From Vulcanococcus sp. SFB_649D_100_25 (GTDB taxonomy: Bacteria > Cyanobacteriota > Cyanobacteriia > PCC-6307 > Cyanobiaceae): a stretch of 21,392 bases of DNA. Position 1 is the stretch's first letter. Each line of letters starts with the position of its first letter. Of this stretch, positions 14,893 to 21,179 are shown piece by piece. The translations under genes and the position numbers were made by a program. The stretch is from positions 1-21,392 of the forward strand of contig JAURGL010000010.1 in the NCBI GenBank assembly GCA_030833825.1, in the 5' to 3' direction. The notes beneath the pieces were generated by a model. The model was not told the origin of the DNA and did no database searches. It saw only the letters and a program-made list of their open reading frames with translations.

Positions 14893-16077
14893 TTACGCAG
14901 CGGAATCCCGCAGGGCCGGCGGACTGGCGTTGAACGGTAGTTCCGCATTCACCGCTTCAATCTGCAGATGCTGCTGCGCGTTGGCCTCTGGCAACCAACG
15001 CCGCAGGATCGTCTCAAACGGCTCGTGGTACCAGCGGTGCAGGGAGGCATGGGGGCGGGCGACAAAACCACGACGTCGCTTGTGGGATCCCCCGGCTCCA
15101 GGGTCAAAGCTGCGCAGGCCCTGGCCAATCGCCCACTCGATCGGGGCGTAGTAGCAGACCTCAAAATGCAGGTTGTCGATCTCCTCATCGCTGCCCCAGT
15201 AGCGCCCCCAGAGCTGCGATTCGCTGCGGACGCAAAGGGACATCGCCACCGGACTGTGGGGATCGCCGCGGTGGGCACTGAAGAGCACCAGGTTCTCCCT
15301 CAGGGCTGCGGCTTCCTCGGTGAAAAAGGCTTCCGTGAGGTATTTGCTACCCCAAGGTCCCCAACGGGAGCAGTGCTGCTCATAGAAGCGATGCATCCGC
15401 TCCAGCAACCCAGCGGAGAGCTCTGCCCCCACGATCGGGGTGACGCACAGGCCCGCACCCTCAACCGACTTGCGCTCCCGCTTGATGTTGCGGCGCTGGT
15501 TGGCATTGAAGCTGGTGAGGTAGTCGTCAAAGCTGGCGTAGTTCTGGTTGCTCCAGAGGCTCTGCTGGTTGATCCAGGTGGCACAGCCAGCGGCTTCAGC
15601 CAGGGGCTGCCACTGGGGGTCGACGTAGAGGAAGTTGCAACTGAAGATCTTGTGCTCCCGGCAGAACAGATCGATCTGCTGCATCAGCACCGCTGTGATC
15701 TGCGCGCTGTCTTCCCCTGGAGCCGTGAAGAAGCGATAGCCAAGCACCGGGCTCAGCGGACTCATCCCAAGCAACTTGGGGTAGTAGCGCTGACCCAACT
15801 GCGCTGCGAGTTCTGCAAACGACTGGTCAAAGACGAATTCCCCATAGCTGTGCCCCTTGAGATACAGAGGAGCCGCGGCGATCAAGGTCTCGTCGCGCCA
15901 GAGGGTCAGATGGCAGGGCTGCCATCCCTGACGGGGGGCAACGCTGCCGGAGCGCTCCAACGCCAACAGCCAAGTCCAGGAGTAGAAGGGGAGTCCTGCC
16001 GTCGCCGTGAGGGCATGCCATTGCACCTCAGGGATCTCCGCCATCGAGCCATGCCAGCGGACTGTCAGCTCAGCCAT
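14893..16077 (-). CDS. FemAB-like / GNAT-fold acyltransferase (PF04339 peptidoglycan-biosynthesis-type family)
   Basis: This is a 394-residue cytoplasmic protein of the family often labelled GNAT N-acetyltransferase or peptidogalycan biosynthesis protein. Conserved stretches include LYLKGHSYGEFVFD, FNANQRRNIKRERKSVE and LHFEVCYYAPIEWAIGQGL, then FDPGAGGSHKRRRGF. The fold resembles FemAB aminoacyl transferases that build peptidoglycan cross-bridges, but the reaction of this family is not established. The start at ATG 16075-16077 keeps the conserved N-terminal strand and overlaps the diverging gene at 16051 by 27 bases. An internal ATG at 16042-16044 would remove the overlap but would cut that strand. 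It is followed after nine bases by the DUF4346 gene. Confidence 0.87.
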   Translation of the reverse strand: MAELTVRWHGSMAEIPEVQWHALTATAGLPFYSWTWLLALERSGSVAPRQGWQPCHLTLWRDETLIAAAPLYLKGHSYGEFVFDQSFAELAAQLGQRYYPKLLGMSPLSPVLGYRFFTAPGEDSAQITAVLMQQIDLFCREHKIFSCNFLYVDPQWQPLAEAAGCATWINQQSLWSNQNYASFDDYLTSFNANQRRNIKRERKSVEGAGLCVTPIVGAELSAGLLERMHRFYEQHCSRWGPWGSKYLTEAFFTEEAAALRENLVLFSAHRGDPHSPVAMSLCVRSESQLWGRYWGSDEEIDNLHFEVCYYAPIEWAIGQGLRSFDPGAGGSHKRRRGFVARPHASLHRWYHEPFETILRRWLPEANAQQHLQIEAVNAELPFNASPPALRDSAA

Positions 16078-16542
16078 CAGCGTGCAGAGGGAAGTCGGCC
16101 TGGGTCGAGCAAGCTAACGGCAGCAGCCCTGCAGGCAGGGCTCACCTTGGGGCTCTTGGGTTCCGCTGGAACCGCCCAGGCGAGCCTGCTTTCGCCCCTG
16201 CTGAGCTTGATGCGCCCCCAGCTGGAAAACCGCATCAGCAGCGCCTGCCAGCAATGGGCAGCGGGCGGTAACGCAAGCCTGGAGGCCCAGATCGCTCCGG
16301 CCTGCCGGGCCCTGGCCGGCCCCACCAGCCGCTGCCTGGTGGAGGAAACCGAGCGCAGCGGCCGCAGCCTCGGGGTGGTGACAGAGCTGCTGGCCGGGCG
16401 CTTTGGCGATGACATCGAGATGGTGGTGAAACGCTGCGCCGGTCGCATGCTCGGCTTGCCGGCGGACAGTTTCGTGAATGTTCCGATCCGCTCCCTGGCG
16501 GACCGCTTCAAGGCCGCTGCGGCCCCTGCCCTCAAGCCCTAA
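16051..16542 (+). CDS. Small secreted cysteine-containing protein, function unknown
   Basis: I do not recognise this 163-residue protein. It has a signal-peptide-like segment (KLTAAALQAGLTLGLLG, ending TAQA near residue 44) and a mature part of about 119 residues. The mature part has four cysteines (in SACQQW, PACRAL, SRCLVE and KRCAGR), alpha-helical in look and rich in alanine and arginine. Four cysteines in an exported protein suggest two disulphides. The ATG at 16051 is the only standard start before the signal peptide. It overlaps the diverging acetyltransferase start by 27 bases and gives a long, polar n-region. Its 3' end overlaps the RibD-like gene by 11 bases. The open frame runs far upstream, but that part is antisense to the acetyltransferase. 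Confidence 0.65.
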   Translation: MPADCQLSHQRAEGSRPGSSKLTAAALQAGLTLGLLGSAGTAQASLLSPLLSLMRPQLENRISSACQQWAAGGNASLEAQIAPACRALAGPTSRCLVEETERSGRSLGVVTELLAGRFGDDIEMVVKRCAGRMLGLPADSFVNVPIRSLADRFKAAAAPALKP

Positions 16543-17176
16543 GGCGCCTGTACCGCAGGAGCAGCTCATCCCCCCCCAGGCCCCGCTGCTCCTCCAGCCG
16601 CCAGGTGTTGGGATCGAAGGCCAGGCTGGCTGGCAACCAGGAATGGCTGCCCCCAAGCAGCTGCGGCACGACGGTGAGCTGCAGTTCGTCCACCAGGTTC
16701 TGGACCAGCAACTGCCCTGCCAGCTCGGCTCCACCCAACAGAACCAACCGTTGCATCCCTTCCTCCGCCAGACCCCTCAGAAGATCAGGCCAGTCCTGCA
16801 ACCAGCGCCGTTGCTGAAATCCCGGCGGTAGATCGGAACCGGCCGAGGGACTCAACAGCCACCGCTGGAGGGGCTGCTGGAAAAAGCGCAAGCAAGGATC
16901 GAAGCTCCCGCTGCGGCTCACCACCAGCGCATGGGGCTGATCTGAACGTCGCTGGGTGGAACGCTGCTCCAGCAGATCCGGATCGCGGATCAGGCAGGTG
17001 GAGCCATGCAGCCGGATGGTGCGGGCTCCGATCAAGCAGCCATCTGCCCAGGCAAGGGCCTCCTCCAAGACGCGCCGATCGCCGCGGCCACCCAGCTGCG
17101 CGGCGCCCCCTGTTGCGGGAGCTAGGCGGCCATCGAGGCTGACCGCCAAGACCAACCGCAGCTCAGGCGCCGGCAA
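16532..17176 (-). CDS. RibD C-terminal-type (dihydrofolate-reductase-fold) reductase
   Basis: This is a 214-residue NADPH-dependent reductase of the RibD_C family. LRLVLAVSLDGRLAP, ALAWADGCLIGARTIRLHG and LVLLGGAELAGQLL, then NLVDELQLTVVP, are the conserved strands. In riboflavin synthesis this domain reduces the ribosyl group of the pyrimidine intermediate. The deaminase domain of full RibD is absent, so a partner is needed, or the protein may act on another pterin or pyrimidine. The start is TTG at 17174-17176, inside the end of the pterin synthase gene (14-base overlap) and just after GAGG, which suggests coupling. The stop converges on the secreted-protein gene with an 11-base overlap. 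Confidence 0.85.
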   Translation of the reverse strand: MPAPELRLVLAVSLDGRLAPATGGAAQLGGRGDRRVLEEALAWADGCLIGARTIRLHGSTCLIRDPDLLEQRSTQRRSDQPHALVVSRSGSFDPCLRFFQQPLQRWLLSPSAGSDLPPGFQQRRWLQDWPDLLRGLAEEGMQRLVLLGGAELAGQLLVQNLVDELQLTVVPQLLGGSHSWLPASLAFDPNTWRLEEQRGLGGDELLLRYRRLRA

Positions 17177-18119
17177 GAGCCTCGAGAGCCTGGGGATTCA
17201 TCCCCAATTGAGGCACCTCTGCGAACACCTCAGCGGCGTTATTGGGGCTTTCCTGAAGCCGCACCTTGTGCAGGGTCGCCCCCAGGCCAGCGACGGGGGA
17301 TTGGAGCAGATCAGCGATGTGCAGAGCGATGTTCTCGGCTGTGGGCACGGTGCTGGCGAAGTGCTCGACGTCCTTGTTGAGGAAGGTGTGGTCAAACGGC
17401 TCCACCACCAGGTCATCCACGACAGCCTGGAGGGCGGCCAGATCGCAGACCATGCCGGTGCGGGGATCGATCGCCCCACGCACGGTGATGTCCAGCAGAT
17501 AGTTGTGGCCGTGGCCATGGGGCCGGGCGCACTTGCCGTAAATGGCGCTGTTCTCCTCGAAGCTCAGCTCTGGGCGAGCCAGGCGATGGGCAGCGGCGAA
17601 GTGGGTGCGGATGGTCAGGAAGGCTTCCATGGAATCGCCGAGCACATCGGCCCAGAGCTTGTCGGTTTCGTAGAGGCGGAGCCCCATCAGAGGCAGATGG
17701 GCATCGAGGCGCTTCCAGATGGCACGCACCAAGGCCTCGGTGGTGGGCAGCAGACCATCAGGCCGGGTCAGATCGAAGTCAGGCCAGGCCTCATTGAGGA
17801 AGCGGAAATCGAGCTGGGCTGTGACCTGCTCACGGATGGCGTGCTTGACCTCCGAGAGGTTGAGGACCATCCCGTTGGCATCGAGGCCACCCCCCATGGC
17901 CACGATCAGCTCATAGTTATGCCCGTGCCCGGGAGCGAGGCTGCAGGCCCCGAAGCGAGCTTGGTTCTCCTCAGGGCTGAGTTCGGGCAACCAGTAGCGA
18001 TGGCTGGCACTGAAGGTGGCCCGGCGGGTGATCACACAGGGGCGGCCCTTGCCATGCGCAGCTTCAAAAGCGGCCGGCACCGGACCCGCCGGTGGCGCCG
18101 CCATCACGGGCGGAGTCAT
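17163..18119 (-). CDS. Tandem-domain 6-pyruvoyl-tetrahydropterin synthase / QueD-family protein
   Basis: This 318-residue protein has two T-fold pterin synthase domains in one chain, whereas the family norm is one of about 120-150 residues. Domain 1 (about 28-162) has zinc histidines H40, H65 and H67, C59 and E151. Domain 2 (about 165-310) has H178, H203 and H205, C197, D243-H244 and E290, and reads closely like the animal enzyme (GMV, PTAENIALHI). In domain 1 the catalytic DH pair is D104-F105, so its histidine is missing. Family members turn dihydroneopterin triphosphate into 6-pyruvoyl- or 6-carboxy-tetrahydropterin, for biopterin or queuosine. The ATG at 18117-18119 gives a 27-residue loose N-terminus; a GTG at V29 is a possible start. 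It overlaps the RibD-like gene by 14 bases and diverges from aroK. Confidence 0.9.
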   Translation of the reverse strand: MTPPVMAAPPAGPVPAAFEAAHGKGRPCVITRRATFSASHRYWLPELSPEENQARFGACSLAPGHGHNYELIVAMGGGLDANGMVLNLSEVKHAIREQVTAQLDFRFLNEAWPDFDLTRPDGLLPTTEALVRAIWKRLDAHLPLMGLRLYETDKLWADVLGDSMEAFLTIRTHFAAAHRLARPELSFEENSAIYGKCARPHGHGHNYLLDITVRGAIDPRTGMVCDLAALQAVVDDLVVEPFDHTFLNKDVEHFASTVPTAENIALHIADLLQSPVAGLGATLHKVRLQESPNNAAEVFAEVPQLGMNPQALEALAGA

Positions 18120-18167
18120 ATCAGCGAGGAACGGTTGAGGCGCATCCTAAGAATGTTGCGGTCTGTG

Positions 18168-18803
18168 ATGCCGAAACCGATGGGGGAGAACAGCAGTCCG
18201 CTGCGTCAGCGCCTTGAAGGCCTGAACCTCTATCTGGTGGGAATGATGGGCAGCGGCAAGAGCAGCGTGGGCCGCCCTCTGGCCGCTGCGCTGGGCTACC
18301 GCTTCCTCGATGCCGACAGCAGCGTTGAGCAGGTGGCCGGGCGATCGATTGCCGAGATCTTTGCCAGCGAAGGCGAGAGCGGCTTCCGGGAGCTCGAGAG
18401 CGCCGTCCTCAACCAGATCGCCTCCTGGCATTCCCTGGTGGTGGCCACCGGGGGCGGGGCCGTCACCCGAAAGACCAACTGGGGCCACATGCAACAGGGC
18501 ATCGTGGTCTGGCTGGACGCCCCAGATGAGCTGCTGCTGGAGCGTTTGACGGCTGATCCAACACCACGGCCCCTGATGCAGAGCCCCGACCCTGCGGCAC
18601 GGCTTGCGAGCCTGCTTAGTGAGCGTCGTCCCCTCTACAGCCAGGCGGACCTCCGGATCGTTCAGGACGGCCGCTCACCTGAGCTGGTGGCGCAGCAGAT
18701 CCTGGAGGGCCTCCCCTCGATCCTGAAGGAGCGCACTGCACCTCCCCTGGGGAGTCTGCAAGTGATCAATGAAGACGGAGAGGTGGGCCGCTCAATCAAC
18801 TGA
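18168..18803 (+). CDS. aroK: Shikimate kinase
   Basis: This enzyme phosphorylates shikimate with ATP in the chorismate pathway to aromatic amino acids, quinones and folate. The Walker A loop GMMGSGKS is at residues 25-32. Shikimate-binding D48 and D50 (LDADS) and R74 (GFRELE) follow, then ATGGGAV around residue 95 and the lid and adenine regions TPRPLM and RRPLYSQAD. It is 211 residues from ATG 18168, with a tail of about 20 residues past the usual end. In-frame ATGs at 18153 and 18180 are alternatives and no ribosome site decides. It diverges from the pterin synthase across about 48 bases, and its 3' end overlaps the convergent crr7 by 12 bases. Confidence 0.93.
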   Translation: MPKPMGENSSPLRQRLEGLNLYLVGMMGSGKSSVGRPLAAALGYRFLDADSSVEQVAGRSIAEIFASEGESGFRELESAVLNQIASWHSLVVATGGGAVTRKTNWGHMQQGIVVWLDAPDELLLERLTADPTPRPLMQSPDPAARLASLLSERRPLYSQADLRIVQDGRSPELVAQQILEGLPSILKERTAPPLGSLQVINEDGEVGRSIN

Positions 18804-19064
18804 TGGGTTCGGGGGCTCCAGGCGGATCGCAAACCACTGCACCATCACCCCCGGCTCCCGCTCCAGTTCACAGGCGGTTTCCAGCAGGCGCTGGGCGCGC
18901 TCCGATCCTGAAGAGAGATGGAGCAGATCCTGCGGGGTGGACTGCATCAAAGCCAGTTGCCCCTCCAGCCAGTCCAGGGTGTCGGCGGCGCTGAGCATCT
19001 CCTGTGGACGGCCCGGCTCGAGCACCACGTAGTGATCCAGCTCGCGAATCAGGGGATCGGACAT
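18792..19064 (-). CDS. Chlororespiratory reduction 7 (CRR7) family protein
   Basis: This is a 90-residue soluble protein. YVVLEPGRPQEMLSAADTLDWL, with QDLLHLSSGSERAQRLLETA and CELEREPGVMVQWFAIRLE, matches the CRR7 family pattern. In plants CRR7 is needed for building the chloroplast NADH dehydrogenase-like complex, so the cyanobacterial form is expected to serve NDH-1 assembly or stability in cyclic electron flow. The ATG at 19062-19064 diverges from the DUF6816 gene across 45 bases, and the stop overlaps aroK by 12 bases on the other strand. The function in this organism is inferred from the family. Confidence 0.83.
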   Translation of the reverse strand: MSDPLIRELDHYVVLEPGRPQEMLSAADTLDWLEGQLALMQSTPQDLLHLSSGSERAQRLLETACELEREPGVMVQWFAIRLEPPNPSVD

Positions 19065-19109
19065 GCGGGCAGGCGCAGCGCCAGGATCAACGGAAGCCTG
19101 CCATGCGCG

Positions 19110-19772
19110 ATGGGATTGCGACCCCTGAAGCTCCTAGTCCTGCTGCTGCTGCTCCTCGTGGGGCCCAGCCAGGCCTGGGCGAGCAGTGAGCGCCTAGAGG
19201 AGCGCCTGGGGCAGTGGCCCAGCTGGAGCCTCCCGGCACCCCTGGAGCGGCCAGGGCAGCGGGACTTGATCTATCCGAGCTGGTTTGCCGGCGCGTGGAT
19301 CGCCACCAGCCATGACCTCAGTGAACGGGAGCCAGATCTGAGCTACCCAGTGCGTTTTCAGATAGCAGCAGGCGGAGAGGTGGTGGGTGATCGCGCCTTC
19401 AACGCCCGTTCCATAGGCGAGGCCTTACTGGGGCCTCAGCTGCTGCAGGTCCGCAATGACCCGCGCAACCCCAACCGGCAACTCGCGGACCTCAGGGACG
19501 ATCAACAGCTGGAATCCACGGTGACGGGACGCCGCAGTGAACAGCCAGGCCCCGACATCTTTCTGGCCGATGAGCTCAGCCTGCAGGTGCTGCATGGTCC
19601 TGGCGATCCCCGGGTGAGCCAGGTGGAAACCCTGAACCGCTACCGGCGGGTCAGCCCGGATCGCATTGAGGCCGAGCAATGGCAGGTGAGCTATGGCTCT
19701 CCATCCGAGGGCCTGATGGCCAAGGGGACCCGCAGCTGGCATGGAACGCTGCGGCTGGAGCGTCAGAGCTAG
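19110..19772 (+). CDS. DUF6816-family secreted protein
   Basis: This is a 220-residue exported protein, conserved as far as I recall in cyanobacteria and plant plastids. It opens with a signal peptide (MGLRPLKLLVLLLLLLVG, cleaved after SQAWA). The mature part contains WPSWSLPAP, then YPSWFAGAWIATSHDL, the hallmark of the family, followed by a beta-rich lipocalin-like pattern ending in GTRSWHGTLRLER. It would act in the periplasm or thylakoid lumen. The function is unknown. The ATG at 19110 is the only start that gives the signal peptide; an ATG at 19103 is out of frame. Its TAG stop is interleaved with the TAG of the convergent GST gene in a CTAG (4-base overlap). Confidence 0.8.
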   Translation: MGLRPLKLLVLLLLLLVGPSQAWASSERLEERLGQWPSWSLPAPLERPGQRDLIYPSWFAGAWIATSHDLSEREPDLSYPVRFQIAAGGEVVGDRAFNARSIGEALLGPQLLQVRNDPRNPNRQLADLRDDQQLESTVTGRRSEQPGPDIFLADELSLQVLHGPGDPRVSQVETLNRYRRVSPDRIEAEQWQVSYGSPSEGLMAKGTRSWHGTLRLERQS

Positions 19773-20479
19773 GGGCGAGCGAGCTGCTGGTTGATGCGGT
19801 CGCGCCAGATCCAGAGAGGAGCCAGGCTGGGGTCATCGGCCAGACCGGCCAGACCGCGACCCGCCAGAGGGCTACCGGCGGAAGCCGGGAACTTGATCAA
19901 CGAGAGCTGCCCCATCACCGCCAGATCCGCCAGGCTCAGCTGTCCTCCCACCAGGTAGGGCTGAGCCTCCACCAGGACGGTGAGCTGCTCGAGGTTGTGG
20001 CGCAGCTGCTGAAGGGCACTGGCATCGAGGACCTGCCCCACCCCGCTCAACATCCCACCGGGGATCGACCCCAGCAGCGAGCGCAGGCCAGCGGGGGTGG
20101 CATCGGGGAGCAGACCATCCCGCAGCTGGGAATCCAACGCCGCCGCCTGCACCAGGGCTAGGCGAGCCCCAGCGGCAAGAGCGGTGTCAGCCCAGTCCTC
20201 CAGCAGCAGGACCTGCGCCCGCTGGGCCGGATCGGCGGGCAACAGGGCCGGCTCGGGGTACTTCTGCTCCAGGTGCAGGGCAATGGCCGTGGAATCGGCA
20301 ATCACCTCCGAGCCATCCACCAGGACGGGCACCTGGCGCTGCCCCGACAGTCGGTAGAGCTCGAGTTGCCCCACCCCCGGGGTGACCTCCACCGTGATGA
20401 AGGGCAACTGCTTGCAGGCCAGCAGCAAACGCACCTTCTCGCAGAAGGCGGAATGGCGGAACTGATGGAGCTCAAGCAT
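19769..20479 (-). CDS. Glutathione S-transferase family protein
   Basis: This is a 236-residue cytoplasmic protein with a thioredoxin-fold N-terminal domain. Its features are HQFRHSAFCEKVRLLLACKQ, then RQVPVLVDGSEVIADSTAIA with the cis-proline and glutathione-contacting residues. A helical C-terminal domain follows (QPYLVGGQLSLADLAVMGQL). Family members conjugate glutathione or act in peroxide and dehydroascorbate reduction; the N-terminal cysteine (SAFC) points to omega- or beta-like thiol chemistry, but this is inference. The ATG at 20477-20479 diverges from the DUF751 gene across 80 bases. Confidence 0.88.
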   Translation of the reverse strand: MLELHQFRHSAFCEKVRLLLACKQLPFITVEVTPGVGQLELYRLSGQRQVPVLVDGSEVIADSTAIALHLEQKYPEPALLPADPAQRAQVLLLEDWADTALAAGARLALVQAAALDSQLRDGLLPDATPAGLRSLLGSIPGGMLSGVGQVLDASALQQLRHNLEQLTVLVEAQPYLVGGQLSLADLAVMGQLSLIKFPASAGSPLAGRGLAGLADDPSLAPLWIWRDRINQQLARP

Positions 20480-20559
20480 CGGCTGATGGGATCGCGCGGC
20501 AGCTTGTGCCCCTTGGGCGGCAGAGTAGCCAGCACAACTTGCCAGCCGCCCCAGCCCCC

Positions 20560-20766
20560 ATGCGGGACTTTTTCCTGAACGTCACCCGCTACCCGCGCTA
20601 CCTGATCGCCTTCGGCCTGGGCGTGGCGAACTCCGTGCTGGAGCCCCTGGCCCAGCGCCGCAGCAACCCCGTCACCGCCGTCGCCCTGATTGGAGCCCTG
20701 GTGAGCGGGCTCCTCAGTCTGGTGTTGATCCTGCGTGCCATGGTGACTCCAGAGGTCATCGCATAG
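20560..20766 (+). CDS. DUF751-family small membrane protein
   Basis: This is a 68-residue protein with two hydrophobic helices. FFLNVTRYPRYLIAFGLG, then RRSNPVTAVALIGALVSG, are the conserved DUF751 segments of cyanobacteria and some plastids. No function is established. The ATG at 20560 begins just before the conserved region; the frame is open upstream to 20506, but that part is unlike the family. It ends two bases before rbfA, so the two are almost certainly cotranscribed. Confidence 0.87.
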   Translation: MRDFFLNVTRYPRYLIAFGLGVANSVLEPLAQRRSNPVTAVALIGALVSGLLSLVLILRAMVTPEVIA

Positions 20767-20768
20767 GA

Positions 20769-21179
20769 ATGGCGCAAGGTCGACGCGTCGAGCGGGTGGC
20801 AGCCCTGATCCGCCGTGAGGTGAGTGAGTTGCTCGTCAACGGCATCAAGGATGAGCGGGTCAGCCTGGGGATGGTCAGCGTCACCAATGTCGAGGTGGCT
20901 GGTGATCTGCAGCACTGCAAGATTTTCGTGAGCATCTACGGGAGTGCCGATGCCCAGCAGCAGGCCCTCGAAGGGCTTCGTTCGGCCGCCAACTACGTGA
21001 AGGGGGAACTGGGGCGCCGCCTCAACATGCGCCGCACCCCCGAGGTGGTGTTCCAGCTCGATCGCGGCATCGAGAAGGGCACCTCTGTTCTCGGTCTGCT
21101 CAACCAATTGGAGAGCCAGCGCCAGGAACGGGGCGAGGTCCCTGAAGGAACAGGGTTGCTTGAGGACGGTGGCCTCTGA
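20769..21179 (+). CDS. rbfA: 30S ribosome-binding factor RbfA
   Basis: This factor matures the 5' end of 16S rRNA and binds the 30S subunit, and is needed most at low temperature. It is 136 residues with a KH-like fold. RVERVAALIRREVSELLVNG, DERVSLGMVSVTNVEVAGDL and LRSAANYVKGELGRRLNMRR, then TPEVVFQLDRGIEKG, are the family's ordered motifs. The ATG at 20769 follows the DUF751 stop by two bases. Its end overlaps the next gene (GTG at 21169) by 11 bases, so the three are coupled. Confidence 0.96.
   Translation: MAQGRRVERVAALIRREVSELLVNGIKDERVSLGMVSVTNVEVAGDLQHCKIFVSIYGSADAQQQALEGLRSAANYVKGELGRRLNMRRTPEVVFQLDRGIEKGTSVLGLLNQLESQRQERGEVPEGTGLLEDGGL

Noticed and set aside
14968..16542. A 524-codon open frame on the plus strand
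   Set aside because: Its first two thirds are antisense to the clearly conserved acetyltransferase and show no domain. Only the last part, from the ATG at 16051 with a signal peptide, is kept as a gene.
16956..18803. A 615-codon plus-strand open frame
   Set aside because: It runs antisense through the pterin synthase before entering aroK. Only the shikimate kinase part from 18168 is real.
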